A stretch of 64,000 nt of DNA from Rhizobium sp. P32RR-XVIII (GTDB taxonomy: Bacteria > Pseudomonadota > Alphaproteobacteria > Rhizobiales > Rhizobiaceae). Both the position numbers and the translations under genes were made by a program. The DNA lies in assembly GCF_012641395.1 (NCBI RefSeq), contig NZ_JABAIH010000003.1, positions 248,001 to 312,000 on the forward strand, in the 5' to 3' direction. The first letter of the stretch is position 1; every line of letters begins with the position of its first letter. The notes under the pieces are model-generated. The model was not told the origin of the DNA. It worked only from the letters and a program-made list of their open reading frames with translations, and made no database searches. This document shows, piece by piece, positions 19,583 through 28,352 of this stretch.

Positions 19583-19644
19583 TAGGGCCGGCGCTTTGCC
19601 GGGCGTCCCCCATCCTGTAAGGACATGGGGCAAAAGGATGAGCC

Positions 19645-21009
19645 ATGGGCTTTGCCGGCGAAAGACAGATCAACACGGAAGAACGCACCGCCGCACCGTC
19701 GGGCTTGCGGCGAGGCGCCTGTCCGACGCTGGCTGCTCCGATGGTGACCGGCGATGGTCTGCTCGCCAGGCTGCGGCCCGCCGGCGGTGCGCTGTCGCTG
19801 GCACAATTCAAGGCGCTGGCGGCTTCTGCGGCGGCAAACGGCAATGGCCTTCTGGAAATCACCGCCCGCGGAAATCTGCAGATCCGCGGGCTGCTGACCG
19901 AGAGCGTCGAAAAGCTTGCAGCCGATATCGATGCTGCCGGGATCATCGTCCCGGCCGGTCCCGCTATCGAGCTTTCACCGCTTCATGGCATCGATCCAAG
20001 CGTGGCCGGCAACGCCACCGCCTTGGAAGCTAAGTTGCGGGATGAACTGAGCGCCACACTCTCCTCCCCGCGCCTGGCGCCAAAACTTTCCATCGTCGTC
20101 GACAGCGGAGGACGCTTCAGCCTGTCCGGTCTTGCAGCGGATATCCGCGCTGTAGCTATGGACGACGGCCGCTGGCTTGTTGCGATCGACGGCGATGGGA
20201 TGACGGCACAGCCCGTTTCCGTCGGCTCGGCGAATGACGCCGTCCGTGCGATAGGACAATTGCTGGAGACGCTGGCGGAAGCCGGTCTGCACGCGCGAGC
20301 GCGCGATATAAGAACGGCTGTCTTGCAAGAGGCGTTCCCCGCAGGGGCAGCGCATTTCGCTGCCCTGACGCGGGCAGAAATGCCGCAGCCTGGAATCCAT
20401 GAGCTCGCCGTTGGCAGCTTTACCCTCGGCCTCAGGCCACGCTTTGGTCAGATGCAGGCAGCTGACCTTTCAGCCCTTCTGCAAGAGGCGGAGAGATTGG
20501 GGGGCGCTGAGATTCGACTGGCGCCCGGCCGGTTGTTCTTCATCACGGGCCTGGAGCCAGAGAACGCAAAGAAGCTCCGGGCCGCCTCAACGAGGCACGG
20601 TTTCAGCTCCGATCCTAGCGAGGCATCTGCAAAAATTGCCGCCTGTGCCGGAGCAGGAGCCTGCGCCTCGGGTTTCTATGAAACACGGGCGCTGGCGCAG
20701 GATCTGTTGCAGCGGGCAGAGATCCTCCTTGAGGGATCGCTCACGGTTCACCTTTCGGGCTGTACCAAGGGATGCGCCCACCCCTGGCCAGCGCTGACGC
20801 TCACCGGAGTACCCGGCGGTTATGGTATTGTCCTCAATGGGCGTGCGAATGATAGGCCGGACGTAACGATTGCTGGCGGCGAGATTAATTTGGCTATAGA
20901 GAAGCTCGCCCGGCTTATCGGGAAGAACAAGAGCGCTGGCGAATCGGCGGCCGCCTGCCTCGCACGGCTTGGCGCCCCGGCAATTGCGGCGGCGCTCAGA
21001 CAGGAATAG
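19645..21009 (+). CDS. cobG: Precorrin-3B synthase
   Basis: Iron-sulfur/sirohaem-type monooxygenase-like enzyme that hydroxylates precorrin-3A at C20 and forms the gamma-lactone, the oxygen-using step of aerobic B12 synthesis. The 454 residues contain two nitrite/sulfite-reductase ferredoxin-like half domains (starting GACPTLAAPM and GSFTLGLRPRFG) and the four cluster cysteines in CAGAGACASG and SGCTKGC. ATG 19645 follows AAGGA 6 bp upstream; an ATG at 19638 is out of frame. Two bases separate its stop from cobH. Confidence 0.93.
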   Translation: MGFAGERQINTEERTAAPSGLRRGACPTLAAPMVTGDGLLARLRPAGGALSLAQFKALAASAAANGNGLLEITARGNLQIRGLLTESVEKLAADIDAAGIIVPAGPAIELSPLHGIDPSVAGNATALEAKLRDELSATLSSPRLAPKLSIVVDSGGRFSLSGLAADIRAVAMDDGRWLVAIDGDGMTAQPVSVGSANDAVRAIGQLLETLAEAGLHARARDIRTAVLQEAFPAGAAHFAALTRAEMPQPGIHELAVGSFTLGLRPRFGQMQAADLSALLQEAERLGGAEIRLAPGRLFFITGLEPENAKKLRAASTRHGFSSDPSEASAKIAACAGAGACASGFYETRALAQDLLQRAEILLEGSLTVHLSGCTKGCAHPWPALTLTGVPGGYGIVLNGRANDRPDVTIAGGEINLAIEKLARLIGKNKSAGESAAACLARLGAPAIAAALRQE

Positions 21010-21011
21010 GA

Positions 21012-21644
21012 ATGTCAGACTACGATTATATCCGCAGCGGCGACGCGATCTATGAGCGCTCTTTCGCGATCATTCGCAGCGAAGCCGATCTTTTGCGCTT
21101 TTCGCTGGACGAGGCCGAGGTCGCCGTGCGCATGATTCACGCCTGCGGGATGGTGGAAGCGGCTGCACACTTCGAGTTCTCCCCGGATGTCGTGAATGCC
21201 GCGCGCACCGCCTTGCAGAAAGGCGCCCCGATTTTCTGCGATGCGGAGATGGTTGCCCACGGCGTCACGCGCGCCCGGCTGCCGGCGAAGAATGACGTGG
21301 TCTGCACGCTGCGCCATCCGCGCACGCCGGAATTGGCCCAGGCGAACGGCAACACGCGTTCGGCGGCCGCCATCGATCTCTGGCTCGATCGGCTGGCGGG
21401 CAGCGTTGTTGCCATCGGCAATGCCCCGACGGCACTTTTCTACCTGCTCGAACGGCTGCGCGACGGTGCGCCAAAACCGGCTGCGATCATCGGCATGCCG
21501 GTCGGCTTCGTCGGCGCCGCCGAATCCAAGGATGCGCTGGCGGAGAATTCCTATGGCGTGCCGTTTGCCATCGTTCGCGGCCGTCTCGGTGGCAGCGCGA
21601 TGACGGCCGCCGCAATCAATGCGTTGGCGAGGCCCGGACTATGA
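21012..21644 (+). CDS. cobH: Precorrin-8X methylmutase
   Basis: Moves the C11 methyl of precorrin-8X to C12, giving hydrogenobyrinate. The 210 residues match the single-domain CobH/CbiC family: YDYIRSGDAIYERSFAIIRSEADL at the N-terminus, MIHACGMVEAA with the catalytic His, and VIGNAPTALFYLLE. The ATG follows the cobG stop by 2 bp with the ribosome site inside cobG, and the stop overlaps the cobI ATG by 4 bp, so translation is probably coupled on both sides. Confidence 0.95.
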   Translation: MSDYDYIRSGDAIYERSFAIIRSEADLLRFSLDEAEVAVRMIHACGMVEAAAHFEFSPDVVNAARTALQKGAPIFCDAEMVAHGVTRARLPAKNDVVCTLRHPRTPELAQANGNTRSAAAIDLWLDRLAGSVVAIGNAPTALFYLLERLRDGAPKPAAIIGMPVGFVGAAESKDALAENSYGVPFAIVRGRLGGSAMTAAAINALARPGL

Positions 21645-22372
21645 CAGGACCCGGCCGTCTCATCGGTGTCGGCACGGGGCCAGGGGACCCGGATCTGCTG
21701 ACAATCAAGGCCGCCAAGGCGATCGAAGCCGCGGACGTCATTGCCTATTTCGCCAAGCAGGGCAAAGCAGGCAACGGCCGGGCAATCGTCCAGCACCTGA
21801 TCCAGCCCAGCGCCGAGCTGCTGCCGCTCTATTATCCGGTGACCACCGAGATCGATAAGGGCGACGCGCGCTACCAGAGCCAGATCACCGCCTTTTACGA
21901 TGCGTCGGCCGCTGCGGTGGCAGCGCGTCTCGAAGCTGGAAAAACGGTCGTGATCCTGAGCGAGGGCGATCCGATGTTTTACGGTTCATACATGCATCTG
22001 CATGTGCGGCTTGCCGATCGCTATGCGGCCGAGGTGATCCCCGGCATCAGCGCCATGTCCGGCTGCTGGTCTCTCGCAGGCATGCCCATCGTTCAGGGCG
22101 ACGACGTGCTTTCCGTGCTCCCCGGCACCATGGCCGAGGCGGAACTGACCCGCCGGCTCGGGGATACCCAGGCAGCCGTCATCATGAAGGTCGGCCGCAA
22201 TCTTCCGAAGATCCGCCGTGCGCTGGAGGCGGCCGGGCGCCTCGGCGAAGCCGTCTATGTCGAGCGCGGCACGATGGCGAACTCGGCGATGCTGAAGCTC
22301 GCGGAACGACCGGACGGCGAGGCGCCGTATTTCTCGCTGGTACTTGTGCCCGGCTGGGAGGCGAACCGATGA
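21641..22372 (+). CDS. cobI: Precorrin-2 C20-methyltransferase
   Basis: First dedicated SAM methyltransferase of corrin formation, converting precorrin-2 to precorrin-3A. The 243 residues start TGPGRLIGVGTGPGDPDLLT and include VVILSEGDPMFYGSYMH and VIPGISAMSGCWS, typical of CobI/CbiL. It overlaps cobH and cobJ by ATGA at both ends. The order follows the cluster and not the pathway; CobI acts before CobG. Confidence 0.94.
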   Translation: MTGPGRLIGVGTGPGDPDLLTIKAAKAIEAADVIAYFAKQGKAGNGRAIVQHLIQPSAELLPLYYPVTTEIDKGDARYQSQITAFYDASAAAVAARLEAGKTVVILSEGDPMFYGSYMHLHVRLADRYAAEVIPGISAMSGCWSLAGMPIVQGDDVLSVLPGTMAEAELTRRLGDTQAAVIMKVGRNLPKIRRALEAAGRLGEAVYVERGTMANSAMLKLAERPDGEAPYFSLVLVPGWEANR

Positions 22373-23133
22373 GCGGCATCCTGTTTGTGATCGGCACCGG
22401 CCCGGGCAATCCGGAGCAGATGACTCCGGAAGCACATTCCGCCATTTCTGCATCCACCGATTTCTTCGGCTACGGTCCCTATCTCGACCGGTTGCATCTT
22501 GGCGCCCATCAGCTGCGCCATGCCTCCGATAACCGCGAGGAGCTGGAGCGGGCTGGCGCGGCGCTGACGATGGCGGCAGGCGGGCGCAAGGTCTGCGTCG
22601 TCTCCGGCGGCGATCCGGGCGTTTTCGCTATGGCGGCCGCTGTCTGTGAGGCAATCGACACAGGCCCGGCGGAATGGCGCTCCGTCGAGCTCGTCGTCGT
22701 GCCGGGGATCACGGCGATGCTTGCGGTCGCAGCGCGCGTCGGTGCGCCGCTCGGCCACGATTTCTGCGCGATCTCGCTGTCGGACAACCTGAAACCCTGG
22801 GATATCATTGAAAAGCGCCTGGCCTTGGCTGCGAAGGCCGGCTTTGTCATCGCCCTGTACAACCCGATCAGCAAGGCGCGGCCTTGGCAACTCGGCAAGG
22901 CTCTTGAGCTGCTTCGCACGCAGCTGCCGCTGCAGACGCCGGTGATCTTCGGCCGCGCCGTCGGACGTCCAGATGAGCAGATAGCAGTCAAGCCGCTCGG
23001 CGATGCGCGGGCAGACCTCGCGGACATGGCCACCTGCATCATCGTCGGCTCACCGGAGACGCGGATCATTTCCGGTGGCGGCAAGCCTGCGATTGTCTAC
23101 ACGCCGCGTTCCATCGCCGGAGGAAAGAGGTGA
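22369..23133 (+). CDS. cobJ: Precorrin-3B C17-methyltransferase
   Basis: SAM enzyme that drives ring contraction of precorrin-3B to precorrin-4. The 254 residues begin LFVIGTGPGNPEQMTPEA, with VCVVSGGDPGVFAMAA and a C-terminal IVGSPETRIISGGGKPAIVYTPR, diagnostic for CobJ/CbiH. It overlaps cobI by ATGA. Its last 37 bp overlap the 3' end of the opposite-strand cobK gene, so the two stops lie inside each other's coding sequence. Confidence 0.94.
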   Translation: MSGILFVIGTGPGNPEQMTPEAHSAISASTDFFGYGPYLDRLHLGAHQLRHASDNREELERAGAALTMAAGGRKVCVVSGGDPGVFAMAAAVCEAIDTGPAEWRSVELVVVPGITAMLAVAARVGAPLGHDFCAISLSDNLKPWDIIEKRLALAAKAGFVIALYNPISKARPWQLGKALELLRTQLPLQTPVIFGRAVGRPDEQIAVKPLGDARADLADMATCIIVGSPETRIISGGGKPAIVYTPRSIAGGKR

Positions 23134-23867
23134 TCGATCGCGCCGAGCGCTTCGTCGACAGTCTCAACCGTCATGACGGCAGGCGCGGCTGCGCGGGCGA
23201 CGATGCACACCTCGATGCCGAGACGCCGGGCCGCCTCGATCTTGGCATAGGTGGCCGCTCCGCCGCTATTTTTTGCGACGATCGCATCGATGCGATGTCG
23301 CTTGAGAAGTGCAATCTCGCTGTCGAGATCGAAGGGGCCGCGCTCGAGAATGTACTCCACGTTCGGGACATCAAGTGGCGGGGTGACCGGATCGACGCTG
23401 CGAACGAGGTAGAAGTGCTGCGGTGCCACCTCAGCGCAATGCGCCTCCTGGCGTCCGGTCGCCAGAAAGACGCGGCGGGGAACAGAACCAAGCGCGGTGA
23501 TCGCCTGAGGAATGCTGTTGGCCACGAACCAGTGGTCGTTCGGCTGCTGAACCCATTCAGGCCGACGCAGCGCAAACGCGGCTATGCCGGAAAGGCGTGC
23601 AGCCTCTTCGGCGTTGGCGGAGATGCGAGTGGCGAAGGGATGCGTCGCATCGACAAGAAGGTGAAATTTGCCGTCGCGCAGAAAGGATGCGAGGCCTTCC
23701 GCGCCCCCGAACCCTCCAATGTGAACAGGAACAGGCTGACTGGACGGTTTTTCGGTGCGACCTGCGAGCGACAGCAGGATGTCGAAACCAGCTTTGCCGG
23801 AAAGGGCCTGTGCCAAACCGCGCGCTTCGCTCGTTCCACCCAATATCAGTACGCGGATGTTTGCCAT
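23097..23867 (-). CDS. cobK: Precorrin-6A reductase
   Basis: NADPH enzyme reducing precorrin-6A to dihydro-precorrin-6B. From ATG 23867 (MANIRVLILGGTSEARGLA) it has 256 residues, with DATHPFATRISANAEEAA and FLATGRQEA typical of CobK/CbiJ. It is the only cob gene on the minus strand: its start codon is interleaved with the cobL ATG (shared CATG at 23865-23868) and its 3' end overlaps cobJ. Any promoter must therefore lie inside cobL. An upstream in-frame ATG at 23918 falls within cobL and is less likely. Confidence 0.93.
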   Translation of the reverse strand: MANIRVLILGGTSEARGLAQALSGKAGFDILLSLAGRTEKPSSQPVPVHIGGFGGAEGLASFLRDGKFHLLVDATHPFATRISANAEEAARLSGIAAFALRRPEWVQQPNDHWFVANSIPQAITALGSVPRRVFLATGRQEAHCAEVAPQHFYLVRSVDPVTPPLDVPNVEYILERGPFDLDSEIALLKRHRIDAIVAKNSGGAATYAKIEAARRLGIEVCIVARAAAPAVMTVETVDEALGAIDHLFPPAMERGV

Positions 23868-25098
23868 GTCTGATATGCCCAGCCATTCCATGAAACCATG
23901 GTTGACCATTATCGGCATCGGCGAGGACGGTCCAGACGGTCTTGGCGATGAGGCGAAGCGGCTGATAGCCGCCGCGCCCGCCGTCTTCGGAGGCGCGCGG
24001 CATCACGCGCTAATGGACAATTTGATCAAAGGCGAGCGGCTTGCCTGGCAAAGCCCATTCGAGGCATCGGTTGAAGCGATCCTCGCCCGGCGCGGGACGC
24101 CGGTCGTCGTGCTCGCATCCGGCGATCCGTTTCTTTACGGCGTTGGCGCGATACTCTCGCGGCATGTGGATGCTAAGGAGGTGCACACCATTCCGGCACC
24201 TTCCGCCTTCAGCATGGCCGCATCACGTCTCGGCTGGCCCTTGCAGGAGACCACATGCATCTCGCTGCATGGACGTCCGATCGGTCTCATCCGGCCGCAT
24301 CTGCATTCCGGGCGGCGCATCATCGCACTGACCTCTGACGGGAATGGGCCGGGGGAGCTGGCGGCGCTTCTCACAAATCTTGGCTTCGGCCAGTCCCGCA
24401 TCACCGTTCTGGAGGCGCTTGGCGGCGAGCGCGAGCGCATCCGGCACACGTCGGCACAGGATTTCCGGCTCACGGACATCGATCCACTCAATGTTTGTGC
24501 CGTCGAGGCCATCGCGGGGGACGGCGCCCGCATCCTGCCTTTCTCCCCCGGGCTGGACGATGCGCTGTTCGAGCATGATGGACAGATCACCAAGCGGGAA
24601 ATCCGCGCCGTGACGCTGTCGGCGCTTGCGCCGCGCCATGGCGAACTGTTGTGGGATATCGGCGCGGGCTCGGGTTCGGTAGCCGTCGAATGGATGCTCC
24701 GCGAGCCCTCATTGAAGGCGATTGCCATCGAGCAATCGCCCGAACGCGCCGCGCGGATCGCGCGCAATGCTTCGGCATTCGGTGTGCCGGGGCTTGCCGT
24801 CGTGGAGGGAATTGCGCCCGCGGCTCTCAAAGGATTGCCGGAGCCAGATGCGATCTTCATCGGCGGAGGCGGCAGCGAGCCGGGCGTCATGGACGCGGTG
24901 ATCGCGTCGCTCAAACGCGGCGGTCGGCTGGTCGCCAATGCGGTGACGCTGGAGATGGAGGCCGTGCTGCTGGCGGAGCAGGCAAAGCGCGGCGGCTTCC
25001 TGACACGCTTCGAAATATCGCGCGCCGCCCCGCTCGGCGAAATGAGCGGCTGGCGCCCGGCAATGCCGGTAACGCAATGGCGCTGGATCAAGGATTGA
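23866..25098 (+). CDS. cobL: Precorrin-6B C5,15-methyltransferase (decarboxylating)
   Basis: Bifunctional enzyme: the N-terminal CbiE-like domain (about residues 10-205, WLTIIGIGEDGPDGLGDEA) methylates C5, and the C-terminal CbiT-like domain (about 225-410, LLWDIGAGSGSVAVEWM) methylates C15 and decarboxylates the C12 acetate. The length of 410 is normal for the fused aerobic form. ATG 23866 overlaps the cobK start codon on the other strand. Later ATGs at 23875 and 23890 remain possible, since no strong Shine-Dalgarno decides the start. cobM follows after 3 bp. Confidence 0.93.
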   Translation: MSDMPSHSMKPWLTIIGIGEDGPDGLGDEAKRLIAAAPAVFGGARHHALMDNLIKGERLAWQSPFEASVEAILARRGTPVVVLASGDPFLYGVGAILSRHVDAKEVHTIPAPSAFSMAASRLGWPLQETTCISLHGRPIGLIRPHLHSGRRIIALTSDGNGPGELAALLTNLGFGQSRITVLEALGGERERIRHTSAQDFRLTDIDPLNVCAVEAIAGDGARILPFSPGLDDALFEHDGQITKREIRAVTLSALAPRHGELLWDIGAGSGSVAVEWMLREPSLKAIAIEQSPERAARIARNASAFGVPGLAVVEGIAPAALKGLPEPDAIFIGGGGSEPGVMDAVIASLKRGGRLVANAVTLEMEAVLLAEQAKRGGFLTRFEISRAAPLGEMSGWRPAMPVTQWRWIKD

Positions 25099-25101
25099 AA
25101 A

Positions 25102-25860
25102 ATGACGGTTCACTTCATTGGAGCTGGCCCCGGCGCGGCCGATCTCATCACTGTTCGCGGACGCGACCTGATCGGCAGATGTCCGGTCTGCCTCTATGCC
25201 GGATCAATCGTATCGCCCGAGCTGCTGCAATATTGCCCGCCCGGTGCCCGCATCGTCGACACCGCGCCGATGTCGCTAGATGAGATCGAGGCGGAATATC
25301 TGCGTGCCGCAAACGCCGGCGAGGATGTAGCGCGTCTGCATTCCGGCGATCTTTCGGTCTGGAGCGCCGTTGCCGAACAGGTGCGGCGACTGGAGAGGCA
25401 CGGCATTGCCTATACGATGACGCCGGGCGTTCCGGCCTTTGCCGCCGCCGCCTCCGCGCTCGGACGCGAACTGACGATACCGGCGGTCGCACAGAGCCTG
25501 GTGCTCACCCGCGTTTCCGGCCGCGCCTCGCCGATGCCGAACGAGGAAACGCTCTCGAAATTCGGGGCGACAGGCTCGACGCTCGCAATCCATCTCGCGA
25601 TTCACGCGTTGAAGCAGATCGTCGACGAGCTGACGCCGCTTTACGGTGCCGATTGCCCCGTCGCGATTGTCGTCAAGGCCTCTTGCCCCGATGAACGCAT
25701 CCTGCGCGGTACGCTCGGCGATATCGAAGAAAAGGTCATGGCAGAGCCGATCGAACGCACGGCGATCGTCTTCGTCGGCCCGTCGCTCGCCGCCAGCGAT
25801 TTCCGCGAAAGCTCGCTTTACGATCCGGCCTATCAGCGCCGGTTCCGGGGCAGGCAATAG
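25102..25860 (+). CDS. cobM: Precorrin-4 C11-methyltransferase
   Basis: SAM methyltransferase adding the C11 methyl to precorrin-4. The 252 residues begin [19 protein letters not shown] and carry [16 protein letters not shown] and [16 protein letters not shown], diagnostic for CobM/CbiF. It is the last gene of the cobF-M cluster and is followed by a hairpin terminator 19 bp after the stop. Genes for early (cobA) and late (cobB, cobNST, cobC-D, cobP-V) steps are not in the window. Confidence 0.95.
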   Translation: MTVHFIGAGPGAADLITVRGRDLIGRCPVCLYAGSIVSPELLQYCPPGARIVDTAPMSLDEIEAEYLRAANAGEDVARLHSGDLSVWSAVAEQVRRLERHGIAYTMTPGVPAFAAAASALGRELTIPAVAQSLVLTRVSGRASPMPNEETLSKFGATGSTLAIHLAIHALKQIVDELTPLYGADCPVAIVVKASCPDERILRGTLGDIEEKVMAEPIERTAIVFVGPSLAASDFRESSLYDPAYQRRFRGRQ

Positions 25861-25879
25861 CGATTCGGTGAGAGCTTTT

Positions 25880-25897
25880 ACGGCGGGAAACCGCCGT
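25880..25897 (+). terminator. Hairpin terminator after cobM
   Basis: ACGGCGG, GAAA tetraloop, CCGCCGT: a perfect 7-bp stem followed by a short T-run (CTGTTT). A partial copy of the motif (TTTACGGCGG) recurs 30 bp downstream, before the convergent hutC gene. Confidence 0.65.
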
Positions 25898-26007
25898 CTG
25901 TTTCACTGTGGATTTACGGCGGTAAACACCGGAGGACTCAAATCGGAGCGATTCGCAAGGGGCAATCTTGCCCGCCGCTGGCATGGTGCCTTCTCGCCTT
26001 GATTGGC

Positions 26008-26715
26008 TCAGCTATGGGCGAATTGCGCCACAAGCTCGTGCCTGTCGCCGGGATAGGTGAGCTTCACATGCGTGATCTGCAGGCCGCCGCTATGGGTCGT
26101 GCGCTCGATGACGAGGCAGGCGCTGCCTGCCGGTATCGCAAGTGCCGCGGCGATACCGGTCTTGGCGGACTCGGCTCGGATGCGGTGCTCCGCAGCGCTC
26201 CACGGCACCTTGCCAAGCAACCAGCTTCCCGGGGAAGCCTCTTCGAAACTCTCATCGGCAGCTTCCGGAACGGCCGCGAGATTGATCAGTCTTTCCTCAT
26301 GGCAGAATGGCCGGTCGCCGGCGAAATGGTGGCAGATGACTTCCAGAACCGAAGCGGATGAGGGCAGCGCGAGGCGCCCATGGTCCTCGCGTCTAAACCG
26401 GCGTTTCTTGCGGCTGACGATACGGTAGCGATAAGGCAGTCCGAGCGCCTGAACCTCACGCCTGAGGTCATGAATTTCCATGACGGCGGACTGGACATGG
26501 GGGAAACTCACATAGCTGCCGGCCTTCCGTCGCCTCTCGATCAGGCCTTTCTTGACGAGATCGGTCAGCGCCTTGTTTACCGTCATGCGCGAGCAGCCGT
26601 ACACGACGGTCAGTTCGTGTTCGAACGGAATCCGGTAACCCGGTGGCCATTCGCCCGAGAGAATCCGCTTTTCGACATCGTTCAAGATGCGCAGGTGCAG
26701 CGGCATATCTCCCAT
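26008..26715 (-). CDS. hutC: Histidine utilisation repressor, GntR/HutC family
   Basis: Repressor that releases DNA on binding urocanate. An N-terminal GntR winged helix (about residues 5-70, including VVYGCSRMTVNKALTDLVKKGLIERRRKAGSYV) is followed by a UTRA ligand domain. ATG 26715 (235 residues) is chosen because AAGGAG lies 8 bp upstream; an ATG 21 bp earlier overlaps the ABC ATPase end. It is the last gene of the transporter unit and sits in the hut cluster. Palindromes matching HutC-type sites occur at 29381 and 34496, so it probably controls both hut units and itself. Confidence 0.9.
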   Translation of the reverse strand: MGDMPLHLRILNDVEKRILSGEWPPGYRIPFEHELTVVYGCSRMTVNKALTDLVKKGLIERRRKAGSYVSFPHVQSAVMEIHDLRREVQALGLPYRYRIVSRKKRRFRREDHGRLALPSSASVLEVICHHFAGDRPFCHEERLINLAAVPEAADESFEEASPGSWLLGKVPWSAAEHRIRAESAKTGIAAALAIPAGSACLVIERTTHSGGLQITHVKLTYPGDRHELVAQFAHS

Positions 26716-26728
26716 AGCCGGCTCCTTC

Positions 26729-27514
26729 TTATCCATGTGCCGCCGCGGCGATCGCTTCGCTTCTGATCTCTTCGGTCAGCTTCAGACGGAGCGCGGAGAA
26801 TTCCGGGCTGGCCTTGACGGTGTAATGGCGCGGATGCGGCAGATCGACCGGCGTGATCGATTTGATGCGCCCCGGCCGCGCCGTCATGGTCACCACCCGC
26901 GAGGCCATGAAGACCGCTTCCTCGATATCGTGCGTCACGAAGATGACCGTCTTCTGCTCTCGCTCCCAGATACCGAGCAGGAGTTCCTGCATCAGGCCGC
27001 GCGTCTGGTTGTCGAGCGCACCGAAGGGCTCGTCGAGCAGCAATATTTTCGGGTTGTTGGCTAGCGCTCGGGCAATCGCCGTGCGCTGCTGCATGCCGCC
27101 GGAAAGCTGCTTCGGCCAATGGTTCTCAAAGCCGCGAAGGCCGACTTTGTCGATGTAGCTATCGACGATCTCTTTCTTTTCCTTTTCCGGGACGCCCTTC
27201 TCGCGCATGCCGAAACCAACGTTGTCGCGCACCGTCAGCCAGGGGAAAAGCGTATAGGACTGGAAGACCATGCCGCGGTCCGCGCCCGGTCCTTTGACCT
27301 CGCGGCCCTCCAACGTGACAGTGCCGGTCGTCGGCCTGTCGAGCCCGGCAATGATGCGCAGGAGCGTCGATTTTCCGCAGCCGGACGGACCGAGAATGGT
27401 GACGAAGTCGTTGCGCGGAATATCGAGATCGGTCGGCTGCAATGCGAGTGTCGGCTGACCGCCGCGCACGCCGGGAAAGGTGCGGCTCACGCCCTTGATG
27501 ACGAGTTCACTCAT
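26729..27514 (-). CDS. ABC transporter ATP-binding protein (NitT/TauT type), hut-linked
   Basis: 261-residue ATPase with Walker A GPSGCGKST, signature LSGGMQQRTAIARAL, Walker B ILLLDEPFGALD and the switch His in FVTHDIEEAVFMA. The order and family match TauB/SsuB-type importers. ATG 27514 follows TGGAGG and overlaps the permease stop by ATGA. Gene order binding protein -> permease -> ATPase -> hutC, with a HutC-like operator in front, indicates uptake of histidine, urocanate or a related imidazole compound. The family itself more often carries nitrate, taurine or pyrimidine precursors. Confidence 0.88.
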   Translation of the reverse strand: MSELVIKGVSRTFPGVRGGQPTLALQPTDLDIPRNDFVTILGPSGCGKSTLLRIIAGLDRPTTGTVTLEGREVKGPGADRGMVFQSYTLFPWLTVRDNVGFGMREKGVPEKEKKEIVDSYIDKVGLRGFENHWPKQLSGGMQQRTAIARALANNPKILLLDEPFGALDNQTRGLMQELLLGIWEREQKTVIFVTHDIEEAVFMASRVVTMTARPGRIKSITPVDLPHPRHYTVKASPEFSALRLKLTEEIRSEAIAAAAHG

Positions 27515-28284
27515 GCGAGCCTCCAGGCAAAAAGCCGGCGATTTATCCACTTGAAGGCGAAATCCGAGACGAGGCCGATGAGGCCGATGACGATGATTCC
27601 GAAGATGATCTGCCCCGTCGCGAGCAACGCCTGGCTGTTGATGATCATATAGCCGATCCCGGACGAGGCGCCGATGAGCTCGGCGACGATCACATAGGTC
27701 CAGGCCCAGCCGAGGACGAGACGCAGCGTTTCGGCGATGTCGGGAGCGCTCGCGGGAATGAGCACTCGACGGACAACTCCGCTATCCTTGGCACCGAGCG
27801 TATAGGCTGCCTCGACGAGATCGCGGCGGGTGTTGGAAACGGAGACGGCGACCATCAGCACGATCTGGAAAACAGCGCCGATGAAGATGACGAGCAGCTT
27901 CTGCGTCTCACCGATCCCCGCCCAGAGGATCAGCAACGGCACGAAGGCGGAGGCAGGGAGATAGCGCGCAAACGAGACGAAGGGCTCGAGCAGCGCTTCG
28001 ACCGGCTTATACGCGCCCATGATGATGCCGAGCGGTACGGCGACGAGCGCGGAGAGAACGAAACCGCCGACCACACGCCAGATCGTCATGCCGATGTCGA
28101 AGAGGAAGCCCTGATTGACGAGCAGATCGTAGCCGTCCTGCACCATGGTGATCGGATCGGCGAGGAAGGTCTCCGAGACATAGCCCCCAAGCGTCGCATA
28201 GCCCCAGGCGAGGAAGAAGATGACGAAGAACAGCAGGCCGAAAAGTAACCGGCTGCGGGCACCGATGGGTTGAAGAGGATGCAT
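27511..28284 (-). CDS. ABC transporter permease (NitT/TauT type), hut-linked
   Basis: 257-residue inner-membrane permease with about six helices and the binding-protein-dependent transport EAA-like loop EAAYTLGAKDSGVVRRVLIPASAPDI, where the ATPase docks. The N-terminal helix starts near residue 12. ATG 28284 lies 68 bp after the binding-protein stop; the gap holds a strong hairpin (28309-28336). Only one permease gene is present, so a homodimeric channel is expected, as in TauABC systems. Confidence 0.88.
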   Translation of the reverse strand: MHPLQPIGARSRLLFGLLFFVIFFLAWGYATLGGYVSETFLADPITMVQDGYDLLVNQGFLFDIGMTIWRVVGGFVLSALVAVPLGIIMGAYKPVEALLEPFVSFARYLPASAFVPLLILWAGIGETQKLLVIFIGAVFQIVLMVAVSVSNTRRDLVEAAYTLGAKDSGVVRRVLIPASAPDIAETLRLVLGWAWTYVIVAELIGASSGIGYMIINSQALLATGQIIFGIIVIGLIGLVSDFAFKWINRRLFAWRLA

Positions 28285-28308
28285 GCCGCGCCCTTGCTAG
28301 AAAAAGGA

Positions 28309-28336
28309 GGAGCGCCTGGATGGTCCATGGCGCTCC
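28309..28336 (-). terminator. Intercistronic hairpin between binding protein and permease
   Basis: On the minus strand GGAGCGCC pairs with GGCGCTCC (8 bp, 12-nt loop), followed by CTCCTTTTTC. It lies 16 nt after the binding-protein stop and 25 nt before the permease ATG. It looks like a leaky terminator or mRNA-stabilising hairpin that would leave the binding protein in excess over membrane parts. Confidence 0.6.
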
Positions 28337-28352
28337 GTCAAATGTGTGCGAA

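Noticed and set aside
19607..19630. Hairpin before cobG as a cobalamin riboswitch
   Set aside because: It is far too small and lacks the B12-box-like core; it may be a simple processing or attenuation hairpin.
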